A stretch of 19,762 nt of DNA, taken from the NCBI GenBank assembly GCA_031259745.1, contig JAIRLB010000014.1:1-19762 (forward strand). Direction: 5' to 3'. The notes below the pieces were generated by a model. The model ran no database searches, was not told where the DNA came from, and was given only the letters and a program-made list of their open reading frames with translations. Each line of letters opens with the position of its first letter. The first letter of the stretch is position 1. Positions 1 to 5,979 of this stretch are shown here, in pieces. The DNA comes from Rickettsiales bacterium. Its GTDB lineage: Bacteria > Pseudomonadota > Alphaproteobacteria > Rs-D84. The translations under genes were made by a program, and so were the position numbers.

Positions 1-2
1 AT

Positions 3-110
3 CTTGATGTTCATATATCCGAATCAGTCTGGCGATATAACCATAGACATGACGATATTTATAAACTACTCTTAAAAGAGTTTAGGGTAAGACCTTTGAA
101 CATTAACTAG
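3..110 (+). pseudogene. C-terminal tail of an IS1595-family (ISXO2-like) transposase, cut by the window edge
   Basis: Reading frame 3 is open from the window start to TAG at 108-110 and gives 35 residues. They contain WRYNHRHDDIYKLLLKEF, the C-terminal signature of ISXO2-like DDE transposases (a Trp-Arg-aromatic-Asn-x-Arg segment, then a short Leu-rich helix). The catalytic core would lie upstream of the window, so it cannot be said whether the full gene is intact. A run of four C at 117-120, shortly after the stop, could be the element's right end, since related elements begin with GG. That boundary is a guess. The family call rests on a short stretch read by eye. Confidence 0.65.
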
Positions 111-129
111 TCATGACCCCAAAAATCGC

Positions 130-157
130 TTGAAATATATAAATCATAAGCTATAAT
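130..157 (+). promoter_or_regulatory. Candidate sigma70 promoter downstream of the IS remnant
   Basis: TTGAAA at 130-135 and TATAAT at 152-157 are separated by 16 nt. The -10 box is a consensus match and the -35 is close. It points toward serS but lies far upstream of it, so it may be a secondary serS promoter or a relic of the IS junction. Stretch 111-231 holds no gene that I can see. Confidence 0.4.
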
Positions 158-231
158 CAGAACAATGATGAAATCCGCGATTTTATTTTTTTCATCTTTG
201 TTATCATCCCCGGCCGGGGACTAGTTTTCAT

Positions 232-260
232 TTGCGATTTGCGTCGCGCAATCTTATAAT
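232..260 (+). promoter_or_regulatory. Likely serS promoter
   Basis: TTGCGA (232-237) and TATAAT (255-260) have the optimal 17-nt spacing. The predicted start of transcription near 267 leaves a leader of about 30 nt with AAGG at 285-288, eight bases before the serS ATG. No attenuator hairpin or T-box fits in so short a leader. Confidence 0.7.
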
Positions 261-296
261 AAACTCAATTAATCAAAATACAACAAGGCATAAAAT

Positions 297-1583
297 ATGT
301 TGGATATTAAATTTATTCGCGAAAACGCGGACGTTGTAAAAAACGCATGCCGGGTCAAGGGCTTTGCCGATTACACGGATGAAATTATCGCACTGGACGC
401 GCGCGTGCGCGAATTAAAGACAATCACGCAGACCAAGACGGCTGAAAAAAACAAAATCACTCGCGAAATACCGACTGCTGCGGACAAGGCGCCCCTGATT
501 GCCAGGTCCAAGGCCATAGGCGACGAAATCGCAGCCGATATGACCGAACTGGCAAAGCTGGAAGCAGAATTGAACGAATTGCTGCATCATGTCCCGAATG
601 TGCCGGCGGCTGATTCGCCCATAGGGCCGGATGACGGTTTTAATGCGGAAGTCAAGCGAGCGGGAAAACCGCGCGATTTTGATTTCACCCCGCGCGCGCA
701 TTGGGACATTCTGGACATGAATAACTGGTGGTCGCCGGAAAAAATCGCCGAGGTCTGCGGGTCGCGCACATATTGCCTGAAAGGCGAAATAGCGGAATTG
801 GATTTGGCAATTCAGACTTTTGTGACTCAAAAGCTGATTGCGCGCGGATTCACTTTCATTCAGGTGCCCAGCATTACCAAGCCGCAGTCTGTGTTTGACG
901 CCGGACACTTTAAAGGAAGCGACCTGTCTGTTATGAACAACGACGTGTTTATGCTGGAAGATACAGACCGCTGCCTGTCGGGTACCGGCGAAATTGTATT
1001 AAATTCCCTGCATAACAACGAAATCCTTTCGGAAAGCGAACTGCCGATAAAGTACGTGGGATGGTCGCCATGCTTTCGCAAAGAGGCCGGGGCCGCCGGT
1101 CGCGACACGCGCGGACTGATTCGTATACATCAGTTTCATAAGGTAGAGCAATTTATATTCTGCAAGCCTGAACTATCGGATGAAATGCATCAATTGCTGT
1201 TGGGCATTCTGGAAGAAATTATGGAAGACTTGGAAATGCCATACCGCACGTTGAACATTTCCACCGGCGATATGGGTTTCAACAAAGTGAAACAGCACGA
1301 CATAGAAGCCTATATGCCAGGACAATCAAAATATGTGGAGCTTGGCAGCTGTTCGTCAATCGGCGAATTCCAAGCGCGCAGAACAAACACACGCTATCGC
1401 GAGAATGGAACGAACGAGGTAAAATTTGTCGCGACATTGAACAACACGGCAATGGCATTGCCACGGTCTCTGGCGGCAGTGATCGAAAATCATCAAAATG
1501 CGGATGGCAGCGTGAACATACCTAAAAAACTGCATGGTCTTATGGGCGGGCGCGCCAAGATTGGTGGAAAGCATTTATCTTAA
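297..1583 (+). CDS. serS: Seryl-tRNA synthetase
   Basis: Cytosolic class II aminoacyl-tRNA synthetase that charges tRNA-Ser (and the Sec tRNA where present) with serine via seryl-AMP. The 428-residue product has the usual family length. Residues 1-105 form the N-terminal antiparallel coiled-coil arm that grips the long variable arm of tRNA-Ser. The catalytic domain follows, with motif 2 at about 257-285 (SPCFRKEAGAAGRDTRG, then HQFHKVE) and motif 3 near 387-398 around Arg390. The serine-pocket TxE motif reads TGE (230-232) and motif 3 reads NNTAMALPR, both somewhat unlike the textbook TAE and NGSGLAVGR, so this is a divergent member of the family. The ATG has an AAGG Shine-Dalgarno eight bases upstream and its own promoter. 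It converges on the next gene, with a palindrome between them. Confidence 0.97.
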   Translation: MLDIKFIRENADVVKNACRVKGFADYTDEIIALDARVRELKTITQTKTAEKNKITREIPTAADKAPLIARSKAIGDEIAADMTELAKLEAELNELLHHVPNVPAADSPIGPDDGFNAEVKRAGKPRDFDFTPRAHWDILDMNNWWSPEKIAEVCGSRTYCLKGEIAELDLAIQTFVTQKLIARGFTFIQVPSITKPQSVFDAGHFKGSDLSVMNNDVFMLEDTDRCLSGTGEIVLNSLHNNEILSESELPIKYVGWSPCFRKEAGAAGRDTRGLIRIHQFHKVEQFIFCKPELSDEMHQLLLGILEEIMEDLEMPYRTLNISTGDMGFNKVKQHDIEAYMPGQSKYVELGSCSSIGEFQARRTNTRYRENGTNEVKFVATLNNTAMALPRSLAAVIENHQNADGSVNIPKKLHGLMGGRAKIGGKHLS

Positions 1584-1584
1584 A

Positions 1585-1691
1585 GGCTCGACTGACAAGA
1601 AATTATTTTTATATTTATTGTATTTACATGTAGGGGCGGCGAAACGCCGCCCCTACATGTATCCCAAAGATACTTTCTTGTCAGTCGAGCC
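1585..1691. repeat. Nested palindrome: 18-bp outer arms around a 37-nt perfect hairpin
   Basis: The outer arms are GGCTCGACTGACAAGAAA at 1585-1602 and its exact complement at 1674-1691. Inside sits a second perfect hairpin with 17-nt arms, TACATGTAGGGGCGGCG at 1625-1641, loop AAA, and its complement at 1645-1661. T-rich sequence follows the outer stem on both strands, and serS ends two bases before it, so the outer stem probably serves as a bidirectional terminator for the convergent serS and the exported-protein gene. The inner GGGGCGGCG hairpin looks like a small mobile palindrome inserted in the terminator loop. Its origin is inference. Confidence 0.8.
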
Positions 1692-1732
1692 TATTTTAAA
1701 ATTATTAAAAATGTTGCGCGCCGGTTTTTGAT

Positions 1733-2161
1733 TCAATTATTCTCACATACTTCGACGGCATAGTATCCGTCGCGCGCATCATCCGTTTCCCGAACAACGC
1801 GATAACACGTCCGCAAATTCGTTAACACGTTAATATAAATAAATCTGTCATCGCCACTGATTGCGTTTATAATAGAATCCCCGCCTGCATCCATGTTCAC
1901 AAGGAACAGCCTGGCCGCATTATCGCGTTCTTGGATTTCGATTAACTTTGCTCTCTTCAAACATTGCAGAACATAATCGGACGCAGTTCCAGCCCCAGTG
2001 ACGCGCCGGCAAATTCTGACCATGTCCGCCATTTTCTCATAATCACCATAGGTTGGATTTACATAAGATTGCTCAAACAAAGTATCAATCAGCGCGGAAT
2101 CATCCGCGTGCGCCGCATATTGCGGCAGAAGCAGCAAGGCTGCGATTATAAACGAATTCAT
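1733..2161 (-). CDS. Small exported protein with four cysteines, function unknown
   Basis: I do not recognise this family. The 142-residue product starts with a clear Sec signal peptide: Met-Asn-Ser, then a hydrophobic FIIAALLLL core and an AHA cleavage site after residue 19, so the mature 123-residue protein should be periplasmic or secreted. The mature part has four Cys, in contexts RICRR, LQCLK, RTCYR and VEVCENN, enough for two disulfides. An in-frame ATG 60 bases upstream (2221) was rejected because it would put charged residues ahead of the signal peptide and has no ribosome site. The chosen ATG has GGGA 9-12 bases before it. The gene is alone between convergent serS and divergent typA and has its own promoter at 2244-2273. 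Confidence 0.75.
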   Translation of the reverse strand: MNSFIIAALLLLPQYAAHADDSALIDTLFEQSYVNPTYGDYEKMADMVRICRRVTGAGTASDYVLQCLKRAKLIEIQERDNAARLFLVNMDAGGDSIINAISGDDRFIYINVLTNLRTCYRVVRETDDARDGYYAVEVCENN

Positions 2162-2243
2162 CTTTTTATCCCGTTTTTTATCATCATGGCAGAAAATATA
2201 CATCCGGAACCCAGGAATCATTTCAAAGCCGCACAGCTTTTTG

Positions 2244-2273
2244 TTTATATTGACATGTCCGTATGCTATGCAA
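2244..2273 (-). promoter_or_regulatory. Candidate promoter of the exported four-Cys protein
   Basis: On the - strand TTGCAT (2273-2268) and TATAAA (2249-2244) are 18 nt apart. Transcription would start near 2237, giving a 5' leader of about 76 nt with a small AAAGC/GCTTT hairpin. It is back-to-back with the typA promoter. Confidence 0.5.
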
Positions 2274-2303
2274 TGATTTTATGGAAATTGCAAATTTTAT
2301 TGT

Positions 2304-2325
2304 TATAATCATGCGATTTAAAGGA
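2304..2325 (+). promoter_or_regulatory. typA -10 box and ribosome binding site
   Basis: TATAAT at 2304-2309 is a consensus -10, but no good -35 stands at 16-18 nt (the best is ATGGAA at 2281-2286). AAGGA at 2321-2325 lies seven bases before the typA ATG at 2333. Confidence 0.5.
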
Positions 2326-2332
2326 ATAATTC

Positions 2333-4171
2333 ATGAAAATTCGCAATATCGCAATCATCGCTCACGTTGACCATGGCAAGACCACATTGGTTGACAACAT
2401 GCTGAAACAGGCTGGTACTTTCCGCGAGAACGAACGTGTCGAAGAACGCGTCATGGACAGCGGGGATTTAGAGCGCGAGCGCGGAATCACCATTTCCGCA
2501 AAACCCACTTCAATCAAATGGGGCGAATATAAAATAAATATAGTCGACACACCCGGGCACGCGGACTTTGGCGGCGAGGTTGAGCGTATCCTGTCTATGG
2601 TGGACGGCGTTATTCTGCTGGTGGACAGCGCCGAAGGCCCCCTGCCCCAAACCAAATTCGTTTTGTCCAAAGCGTTAAAGCTGGGCCTGCGTCCCATTGT
2701 ATGCATTAACAAGATTGACCGCGGCGATCAGCGCGCAGACGAAGTATTGACTGAAACATTCGACCTGTTCGACAAACTTGGAGCGACGGATTCGCAATTA
2801 GATTTTCCTTATTTGTACTCTGTCGGCCGCGATGGATGGGCCATCCGCAATCTGAATGACGAGCGCAAGGATTTGACGCCATTGTTTCAGCTGATTGTCG
2901 ACCATGTGCCGGCCCCGGATTGCGGGGGCACGCGCTGCGCATTGGACGCGCCGTTTAGAATGCTGGCCACAACGTTAGAGGCCGACCCGTATGTCGGACG
3001 AATCCTGACTGGCAAAATCGAATCCGGCACAGTCAGAATAGGCCAGCCTGTCAAAGCCATAAACACGAAAGGCGAAACGATCGAGATCGAGCAAGCAAAA
3101 ATAACAAAAATCATAGAGCACCGCGGCATAGAAAAAGTATCTTTGGAATCGGCCAGTGCGGGCGATATCGTCGTTCTTGCTGGATTCTCCAAAGCAACTG
3201 TTGCCGATACTTTGTGCGATTTGACCGTTGCGGATCCAATCCCTGCGCTGCCGATTGATCCGCCGACATTGACCATGACATTCTTTGTTAACACTTCGCC
3301 CTTGGCGGGACGCAACGGCGGCAAAAAGCTGACATCGCGCATGATTGGCGAACGCCTGTTCAAAGAAGCCGAGACAAACATCGCGTTGAAAGTCACGCAA
3401 TCCGCAAATAACGAAGCTTTTGAAGTATCGGGACGCGGCGAATTGCAGCTGGGCATTTTGATTGAAACAATGCGCCGCGAAGGGTTCGAGCTGTCCGTAT
3501 CCCGCCCGCGCGTCGTCATGCAGAACGTGGAGAGCGGCGAAAACTTGGAGCCGATCGAAGATGTCGTCATCGATGTGGATGATGAATTCAGCGGCGTTGT
3601 GATTGAAAAGATGACCAAGCGCAAGGCGACAATAACAGAAATGAAGCCGTCGGGCATCGGTAAAACACGCATAGTGTTCAGCGCGCCTTCGCGCGGCCTT
3701 ATCGGATACTTGTCCGAATTCCGCACCGACACCCGTGGCACGGGAATCATGAACCGGATATTTTCCAAATACGATTCCTATCGCGGCCCTATATCCAGCT
3801 ATCGCCCGGGTGTTCTGGTGTCTATGGAAAACGGCGCGGCGGCGACATATGCCCTGTTCAACTTGCAGCCGCGCGGAACATTGTTCATCGATCCGCAGAC
3901 GCAGGTATACAGCGGAATGATTATCGGAGAACATACCAAGGAAAATGACTTGGAGGTAAATCCGATAAAAGGCAAGGAATTAACCAATATGCGTTCAGTG
4001 ACCGCGGACGAGAAATTATTTTTGGCGCCGCCGCGCAAGATGTCTTTGGAAGAAGCGTTGTCTTATATCCAGGATGACGAGCTGGTAGAGGTCACGCCAA
4101 ACACAATCCGTCTGCGCAAGAAAGAGCTGGACAGCAACGCCCGAAAAAAGGCAAAGCGCAGCCAGGACTAA
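2333..4171 (+). CDS. typA: Ribosome-associated translational GTPase TypA/BipA
   Basis: GTPase of the EF-G/LepA superfamily that binds the ribosome and helps 50S assembly and stress or low-temperature adaptation. At 612 residues it has normal length. The G domain is complete: G1 HVDHGKTT (11-18), G2 RGITI (about 50-54), G3 DTPGH (72-76) and G4 NKID (126-129). A beta-barrel domain II follows, then EF-G-like domains, including GRGELQLGILIETMRREGFE near residue 365, and the BipA-specific C-terminal domain with NMRS near 550. The first ATG is well supported by AAGGA and by the N-terminal IRNIAIIAHVDHG block. It is monocistronic, with a hairpin terminator beginning at the last base of its stop codon. 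Nothing is broken or missing. Confidence 0.97.
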   Translation: MKIRNIAIIAHVDHGKTTLVDNMLKQAGTFRENERVEERVMDSGDLERERGITISAKPTSIKWGEYKINIVDTPGHADFGGEVERILSMVDGVILLVDSAEGPLPQTKFVLSKALKLGLRPIVCINKIDRGDQRADEVLTETFDLFDKLGATDSQLDFPYLYSVGRDGWAIRNLNDERKDLTPLFQLIVDHVPAPDCGGTRCALDAPFRMLATTLEADPYVGRILTGKIESGTVRIGQPVKAINTKGETIEIEQAKITKIIEHRGIEKVSLESASAGDIVVLAGFSKATVADTLCDLTVADPIPALPIDPPTLTMTFFVNTSPLAGRNGGKKLTSRMIGERLFKEAETNIALKVTQSANNEAFEVSGRGELQLGILIETMRREGFELSVSRPRVVMQNVESGENLEPIEDVVIDVDDEFSGVVIEKMTKRKATITEMKPSGIGKTRIVFSAPSRGLIGYLSEFRTDTRGTGIMNRIFSKYDSYRGPISSYRPGVLVSMENGAAATYALFNLQPRGTLFIDPQTQVYSGMIIGEHTKENDLEVNPIKGKELTNMRSVTADEKLFLAPPRKMSLEEALSYIQDDELVEVTPNTIRLRKKELDSNARKKAKRSQD

Positions 4172-4191
4172 AACGCGCCCTTGGCGCGTTT
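4171..4191 (+). terminator. typA terminator hairpin
   Basis: Perfect 9-bp stem AAACGCGCC, loop CTT, GGCGCGTTT, starting at the stop codon. The following T tract is short and broken by a C, so termination may be moderate. Confidence 0.65.
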
Positions 4192-4231
4192 CTTAGCCGC
4201 AGATTATCATAAGCTTAATATTATCGCACGG

Positions 4232-4480
4232 CTAATCCCTGCCGATTGCTTCGTCAGTCCGAACGAATTTTGTAAAATCTTCTATATTCGAACCCGTCGA
4301 AGACAATATCTTCGAAATGCTCAATGTGGACGGCCATCTGGGCTGTCCTTCTTTTGACCATCTTTTGCTCTTGTTAAATGTGGTCGGATCCAGCCCGCTG
4401 TTCTTGGCCAGTCCTGAACAAGACATTCTATGCGCAGCAGCAAAGCCTTCTATGGCTTTCCATATCGATTCATGTGTCAT
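4232..4480 (-). CDS. Stand-alone helix-turn-helix DNA-binding protein resembling the N-terminus of S24/CI-type repressors
   Basis: The 82-residue protein matches what I know of the N-terminal DNA-binding domain of alphaproteobacterial phage-repressor-like S24 proteins: a start of the form MTHESIWKAIEGFAAAH, then GLAKNSGLDPTTFNKSKR, then PRWPSTLSISKIL. Full-length relatives run to about 200 residues with a C-terminal S24 peptidase domain. Here the frame stops after the HTH, and only 40 bases separate it from the typA terminator, so the autocleavage and dimerisation domain is absent. It could be a short Cro-like regulator or a truncated repressor left from a prophage. The start is supported by AAAGGAGAG about seven bases upstream. 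A dyad at 4519-4533 is a candidate operator. Confidence 0.7.
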   Translation of the reverse strand: MTHESIWKAIEGFAAAHRMSCSGLAKNSGLDPTTFNKSKRWSKEGQPRWPSTLSISKILSSTGSNIEDFTKFVRTDEAIGRD

Positions 4481-4518
4481 TTTTCTCTCTCCTTTGCCTT
4501 AATGGAATTCTATATTCC

Positions 4519-4533
4519 TAGGACAATGTTCTA
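4519..4533. promoter_or_regulatory. Candidate operator dyad upstream of the HTH gene
   Basis: TAGGACA, central A, TGTTCTA is a 15-bp dyad with one mismatched pair, about 40 bases before the HTH start codon. A second small dyad, GGAAT-N5-ATTCC, lies next to it at 4504-4518. A site of this size and place suits autoregulation by a CI/Cro-type protein. This is inference. Confidence 0.35.
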
Positions 4534-4600
4534 ATTATGATTGAGATGAATATAAGATTCAATCAGAAAATCTAAGTAAGTTTTCCTATGCGGATTAAAG

Positions 4601-4856
4601 TTAGAATTGCAACGACGAGAGTTGTTTTTGGAACACTTGAGCTGGGCTCAGCCAACCGAGGCATTTCATCGGTCTTTCATTGATTGCTGTTTCTAGCCTT
4701 GTATCTGTGACGTATCAGTTCCCAGGATACGGTGGATTTATTGCGTCCGATCCTGCGGGCTATATCGGATATTATGGTTCCAACAGAGTTCATAATCGCG
4801 ATTTCTTCGCGTTCTGTAATTGATAATTGTTTATATTTATGGCAAACTGGCTTCAT
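4601..4856 (-). pseudogene. IS30 transposase remnant: N-terminal HTH joined out of frame to the last 26 codons
   Basis: From ATG at 4856 (AAGGA eight bases upstream) the frame encodes the IS30-type N-terminal HTH: KYKQLSITEREEIAIM, then ISDIARRIGRNKSTVS. It stops at TGA 4679-4677. In the next frame, through to TAA at 4603-4601, the sequence reads ERPMKCLGWLSPAQVF and ends SSLQF, the classic IS30 C-terminus. About 230-250 residues including the DDE catalytic core are missing, and the junction near 4680-4730 also shifts the frame. No active transposase can be made. The short HTH peptide, if expressed, could still bind the element ends. Confidence 0.85.
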
Positions 4857-4913
4857 CGGGCATTCCTTTTTGTTAGTGTTCGACCAACAAAATACCATGA
4901 ATGCCCGATAAGC

Positions 4914-4941
4914 AAAAAGGTCTGGCTAGCCAGACCTTTTT
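4914..4941. terminator. 28-bp perfect palindrome, likely bidirectional terminator inside the IS30 left end
   Basis: AAAAAGGTCTGGCT at 4914-4927 is followed directly by its exact complement at 4928-4941, giving a strong stem with T5 on either strand. It sits between the left inverted repeat and the transposase start, where it would block read-through into the transposase from outside promoters. Such a device is known in other insertion sequences. Confidence 0.75.
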
Positions 4942-5012
4942 GTTTCCTTCTCACAGTTCAATCTTGTTCTTTAATCCACACCATCGTTGCTGTTCTTTTT
5001 TAATCCGCACTA

Positions 5013-5181
5013 ATAGGAAAAATAAAAATTTGAGTCCGGGAATAAAAAACATCCTGCTTTTTCGTTCCTTTTTGACAACACAAAAAATGTTCGCCGATTG
5101 CCTGACTTGCACAGGAATGACATCTTGCCGTTCACACTCATGAATAACACATATGCCTTACTTATAATTTCCTTATTCCTT
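5013..5181. other. Gene-free stretch between the IS30 element and the exported-protein operon
   Basis: No supported gene. Around 5090-5125 the sequence, read on the - strand, resembles the degenerate dispersed repeats that translate as VIPAQAGI in many proteobacteria (here DVIPVQVRQ, with a CCTG/CAGG dyad). This is a tentative likeness. TTTCCTTATTCCTTA at 5168-5182 recurs inverted at 11470-11484. Confidence 0.35.
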
Positions 5182-5212
5182 AAAAAAATTCGGACAATGT
5201 CCGAATTTTTTT
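5182..5212 (-). terminator. Strong terminator of the exported-protein operon
   Basis: AAAAAAATTCGGACA, a one-base centre, and the exact complement form a 15-bp stem with A7 and T7 flanks (the apical GGAC/GTCC probably closes on a 3-nt loop). It lies six bases beyond the stop codon of the ten-Cys protein and could act in both directions. Confidence 0.85.
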
Positions 5213-5217
5213 AGATA

Positions 5218-5925
5218 CTAGCTAAGGGAAATCATGCATGTATCGGTAAAGTCATCAAATCTTATCGTACGAGCACCCAAGTCCGTAGGAGCACCGCTTG
5301 GCGTTGTGCATTTAGCTTGTGCAACGCTGCACTTAATCCACTTTCTTTTAGCGGCAGTCAATGATTCTCCGGGTTTTCCGCCCATCGCTATACACAGACC
5401 CGCTGCGTGCCCGTTGGCATCATTTTTCTTTAAAGACGCATTCAGGCTGCCAAACACATATACCTTGCCACTTGCTTTGCATGTCGCGGTATCTTGGTTA
5501 TATTTTCCAAAGACAGTGTCTATATCTTTTTCTGTAATTTTACAGCCTTTATCCTTTGCTTGGACAAGGAAATTGGCTATATCCGCACCATCTACCATCA
5601 CTTCTTTATAAGTTGTATCGCAAGCGCTTTGTATTGATTTATCTTTTGTAAGACACGGATTTTCATCCACGCATTTCCGATTGGAATTAACTTCTACATA
5701 ATACGCACCGTCGTACTTGGCGCATTCTGTCGCGCTGGAATTGGCTTTTTCATATTTGGAAACATTCGGATCTTTTCTTAATGCCGCCAATTCTTTTTCC
5801 AGTTGTTCCACTTTGGCAATGGAATCTGTCGCCGCGTTTTTTATACCTTTCAGAGATTCCGCATTTGCACCGAATGCAACAAGAATCGCTGCCAATGTTC
5901 CGATTATAAGTTTGTTTGTTTTCAT
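5218..5925 (-). CDS. Exported ten-cysteine protein, function unknown
   Basis: I do not recognise the family. The 235-residue product has a textbook Sec signal peptide (MKTNK, a hydrophobic GTLAAILVAFG core, cleavage after ANA at residue 22). Residues 30-55 are a short charged helix that could be a coiled coil (IAKVEQLEKELAALRKD). The rest carries ten Cys at about 68, 85, 91, 102, 128, 149, 178, 199, 206 and 230, an even number that suggests five disulfides and an oxidising location (periplasm or surface). There is no lipobox or C-terminal anchor. The start has AAAGGA six bases upstream. It is the second gene of a two-gene unit, 54 bases after the coiled-coil gene, with an intercistronic hairpin before it and a strong terminator after it. 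It may assemble with its neighbour. That is inference. Confidence 0.8.
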   Translation of the reverse strand: MKTNKLIIGTLAAILVAFGANAESLKGIKNAATDSIAKVEQLEKELAALRKDPNVSKYEKANSSATECAKYDGAYYVEVNSNRKCVDENPCLTKDKSIQSACDTTYKEVMVDGADIANFLVQAKDKGCKITEKDIDTVFGKYNQDTATCKASGKVYVFGSLNASLKKNDANGHAAGLCIAMGGKPGESLTAAKRKWIKCSVAQAKCTTPSGAPTDLGARTIRFDDFTDTCMISLS

Positions 5926-5951
5926 CTTTTTTCCTTTTGGTTGTTATTATC

Positions 5952-5967
5952 CGGTGTTTCTACACCG
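5952..5967 (-). other. Intercistronic hairpin
   Basis: On the - strand CGGTGT, loop AGAA, ACACCG makes a perfect 6-bp stem between the two exported-protein genes. No T tract follows, so it is more likely an mRNA-stability or processing element than a terminator. Confidence 0.5.
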
Positions 5968-5979
5968 TATAATGGACTT

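Larger units (their letters stand above)
4589..5009 (-). mobile_element. Internally deleted IS30-family element with both ends and a target duplication
   Basis: The right inverted repeat at 4589-4614 begins TGCGGATTAAA and ends GCAACG. The left repeat, on the other strand at 5009-4985, begins TGCGGATTAAA and ends GCAACG, with about 20 of 26 positions matching. CTA stands immediately outside both ends (4586-4588 and 5010-5012), a 3-bp target duplication. Removing element and duplication rebuilds TTTTCCTA-A-TAGGAAAA, a perfect 17-bp palindrome, which fits the known IS30 preference for palindromic targets. A related subterminal repeat lies at 4956-4980. Only 421 bp remain, against about 1.1 kb for a full IS30 element, because the middle of the transposase is gone. 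Confidence 0.85.

Noticed and set aside
59..88. Small dyad ACTCTT-AA-AAGAGT (about 71-84) as a terminator
   Set aside because: It lies within the transposase frame, has a two-base loop, and no T tract follows.
2887..3934. Long open frames of about 290-320 codons on the strand opposite typA
   Set aside because: They lie wholly antisense to a clear, full-length typA, have no ribosome site or protein-like composition, and reflect typA codon bias.
4621..4885. TTGTTTTTGGAACACT (4621-4636) and the complement of 4868-4883 as inverted repeats of the IS30 remnant
   Set aside because: 13 of 16 bases match, but the first lies inside the transposase C-terminal codons. The outer pair at 4589-4614 and 4985-5009 matches better and is flanked by the CTA duplication.
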